From NCBI GenBank assembly GCA_038125725.1, contig JAYPEK010000049.1, forward strand, positions 1-29,236: 29,236 nucleotides of DNA. The letters run 5' to 3'. This document shows positions 29,201 to 29,236 of this stretch, one piece after another. The stretch's first letter is position 1. Each line of letters starts with the position of its first letter. The translations under genes were made by a program, and so were the position numbers. Source of the DNA: TMED8 sp038125725 (GTDB lineage Bacteria; Pseudomonadota; Alphaproteobacteria; Rhodospirillales; Casp-alpha2). Below the pieces are notes generated by a model. That model was not told the origin of the DNA and did not search any database. It was given only the letters and a program-made list of their open reading frames with translations.

Positions 29201-29236
29201 TTTAGTCCGGCGACATGGTTGACACCTGTTCGGGGA
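29201..29236. mobile_element. Possible terminus of an IS481-like insertion sequence (partial)
   Basis: The last 36 bases, read on the minus strand, contain gaacaggtgtcaaccatgtc and then gccggactaaaca. This resembles from memory the repeated tgtca-ccatgtc pattern at IS481-family ends. The rest of the element, with any transposase, would lie beyond the right edge. Confidence 0.35.

Larger units (their letters stand above)
28685..29236. other. Non-coding right end with repeats (552 bases)
   Basis: No gene is convincing from the cyclase stop to the window edge. The first 150 bases are unremarkable. The middle holds a palindromic repeat element and the last 36 bases resemble an insertion-sequence terminus; both are listed separately. 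Open frames here are short and lack family similarity. Confidence 0.6.

Overview
The window looks like chromosomal DNA from a GC-rich alphaproteobacterium, probably a Rhodospirillales-like sulfur oxidiser. That placement is inferred from the gene families and base composition, not from a marker gene. About 28 genes can be supported. I saw no rRNA, tRNA or CRISPR array.

Region 1 (1-6946, minus strand) is a reverse-type dissimilatory sulfite reductase operon read dsrA-B-E-F-H-C-M-K-L, with dsrL cut by the left edge. The presence of dsrEFH and dsrL, the dsrC C-terminal cysteine pair and the absence of a dsrD between dsrB and dsrE point to sulfur oxidation. DsrEFH hands sulfur to DsrC, DsrAB oxidises it to sulfite, and DsrMK and DsrL link the steps to the quinone pool and NAD(P)H.

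Region 2 (7203-9551, plus strand) is a divergent, tightly packed four-gene unit: a TauD-like dioxygenase, two small proteins I do not recognise, and a siroheme synthase whose methyltransferase half is truncated. Its likely promoter overlaps the dsr promoter on the opposite strand, so the two units may be controlled together. Siroheme is the DsrAB cofactor, which makes a functional link plausible.

Region 3 (9611-17825) carries general metabolism: a methylisocitrate-lyase-like enzyme, an AA_synth-family protein and a MobA-like aromatic hydroxylase, then polyphosphate kinase 2 divergent from a Na/phosphate cotransporter, a CBS-domain protein, a helix-hairpin-helix protein with a histone-H1-like tail, and an EF-hand protein.

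Region 4 (17826-24645) starts with a two-component system divergent from the EF-hand gene, across an intergenic region with a perfect 12-bp inverted repeat. It continues with a PEBP-family protein, MnmC, a creatininase-family amidohydrolase, a glutathione-transferase-like protein and a small cysteine-rich membrane protein.

Region 5 (24646-29236) holds a tungsten/molybdenum aldehyde oxidoreductase with a MoaD-like partner, a G-run-rich intergenic stretch, and a compositionally distinct gene encoding an adenylate cyclase fused to a complete bacteriohemerythrin. The right end is non-coding and contains a palindromic interspersed repeat and what may be the terminus of an IS481-like insertion sequence.
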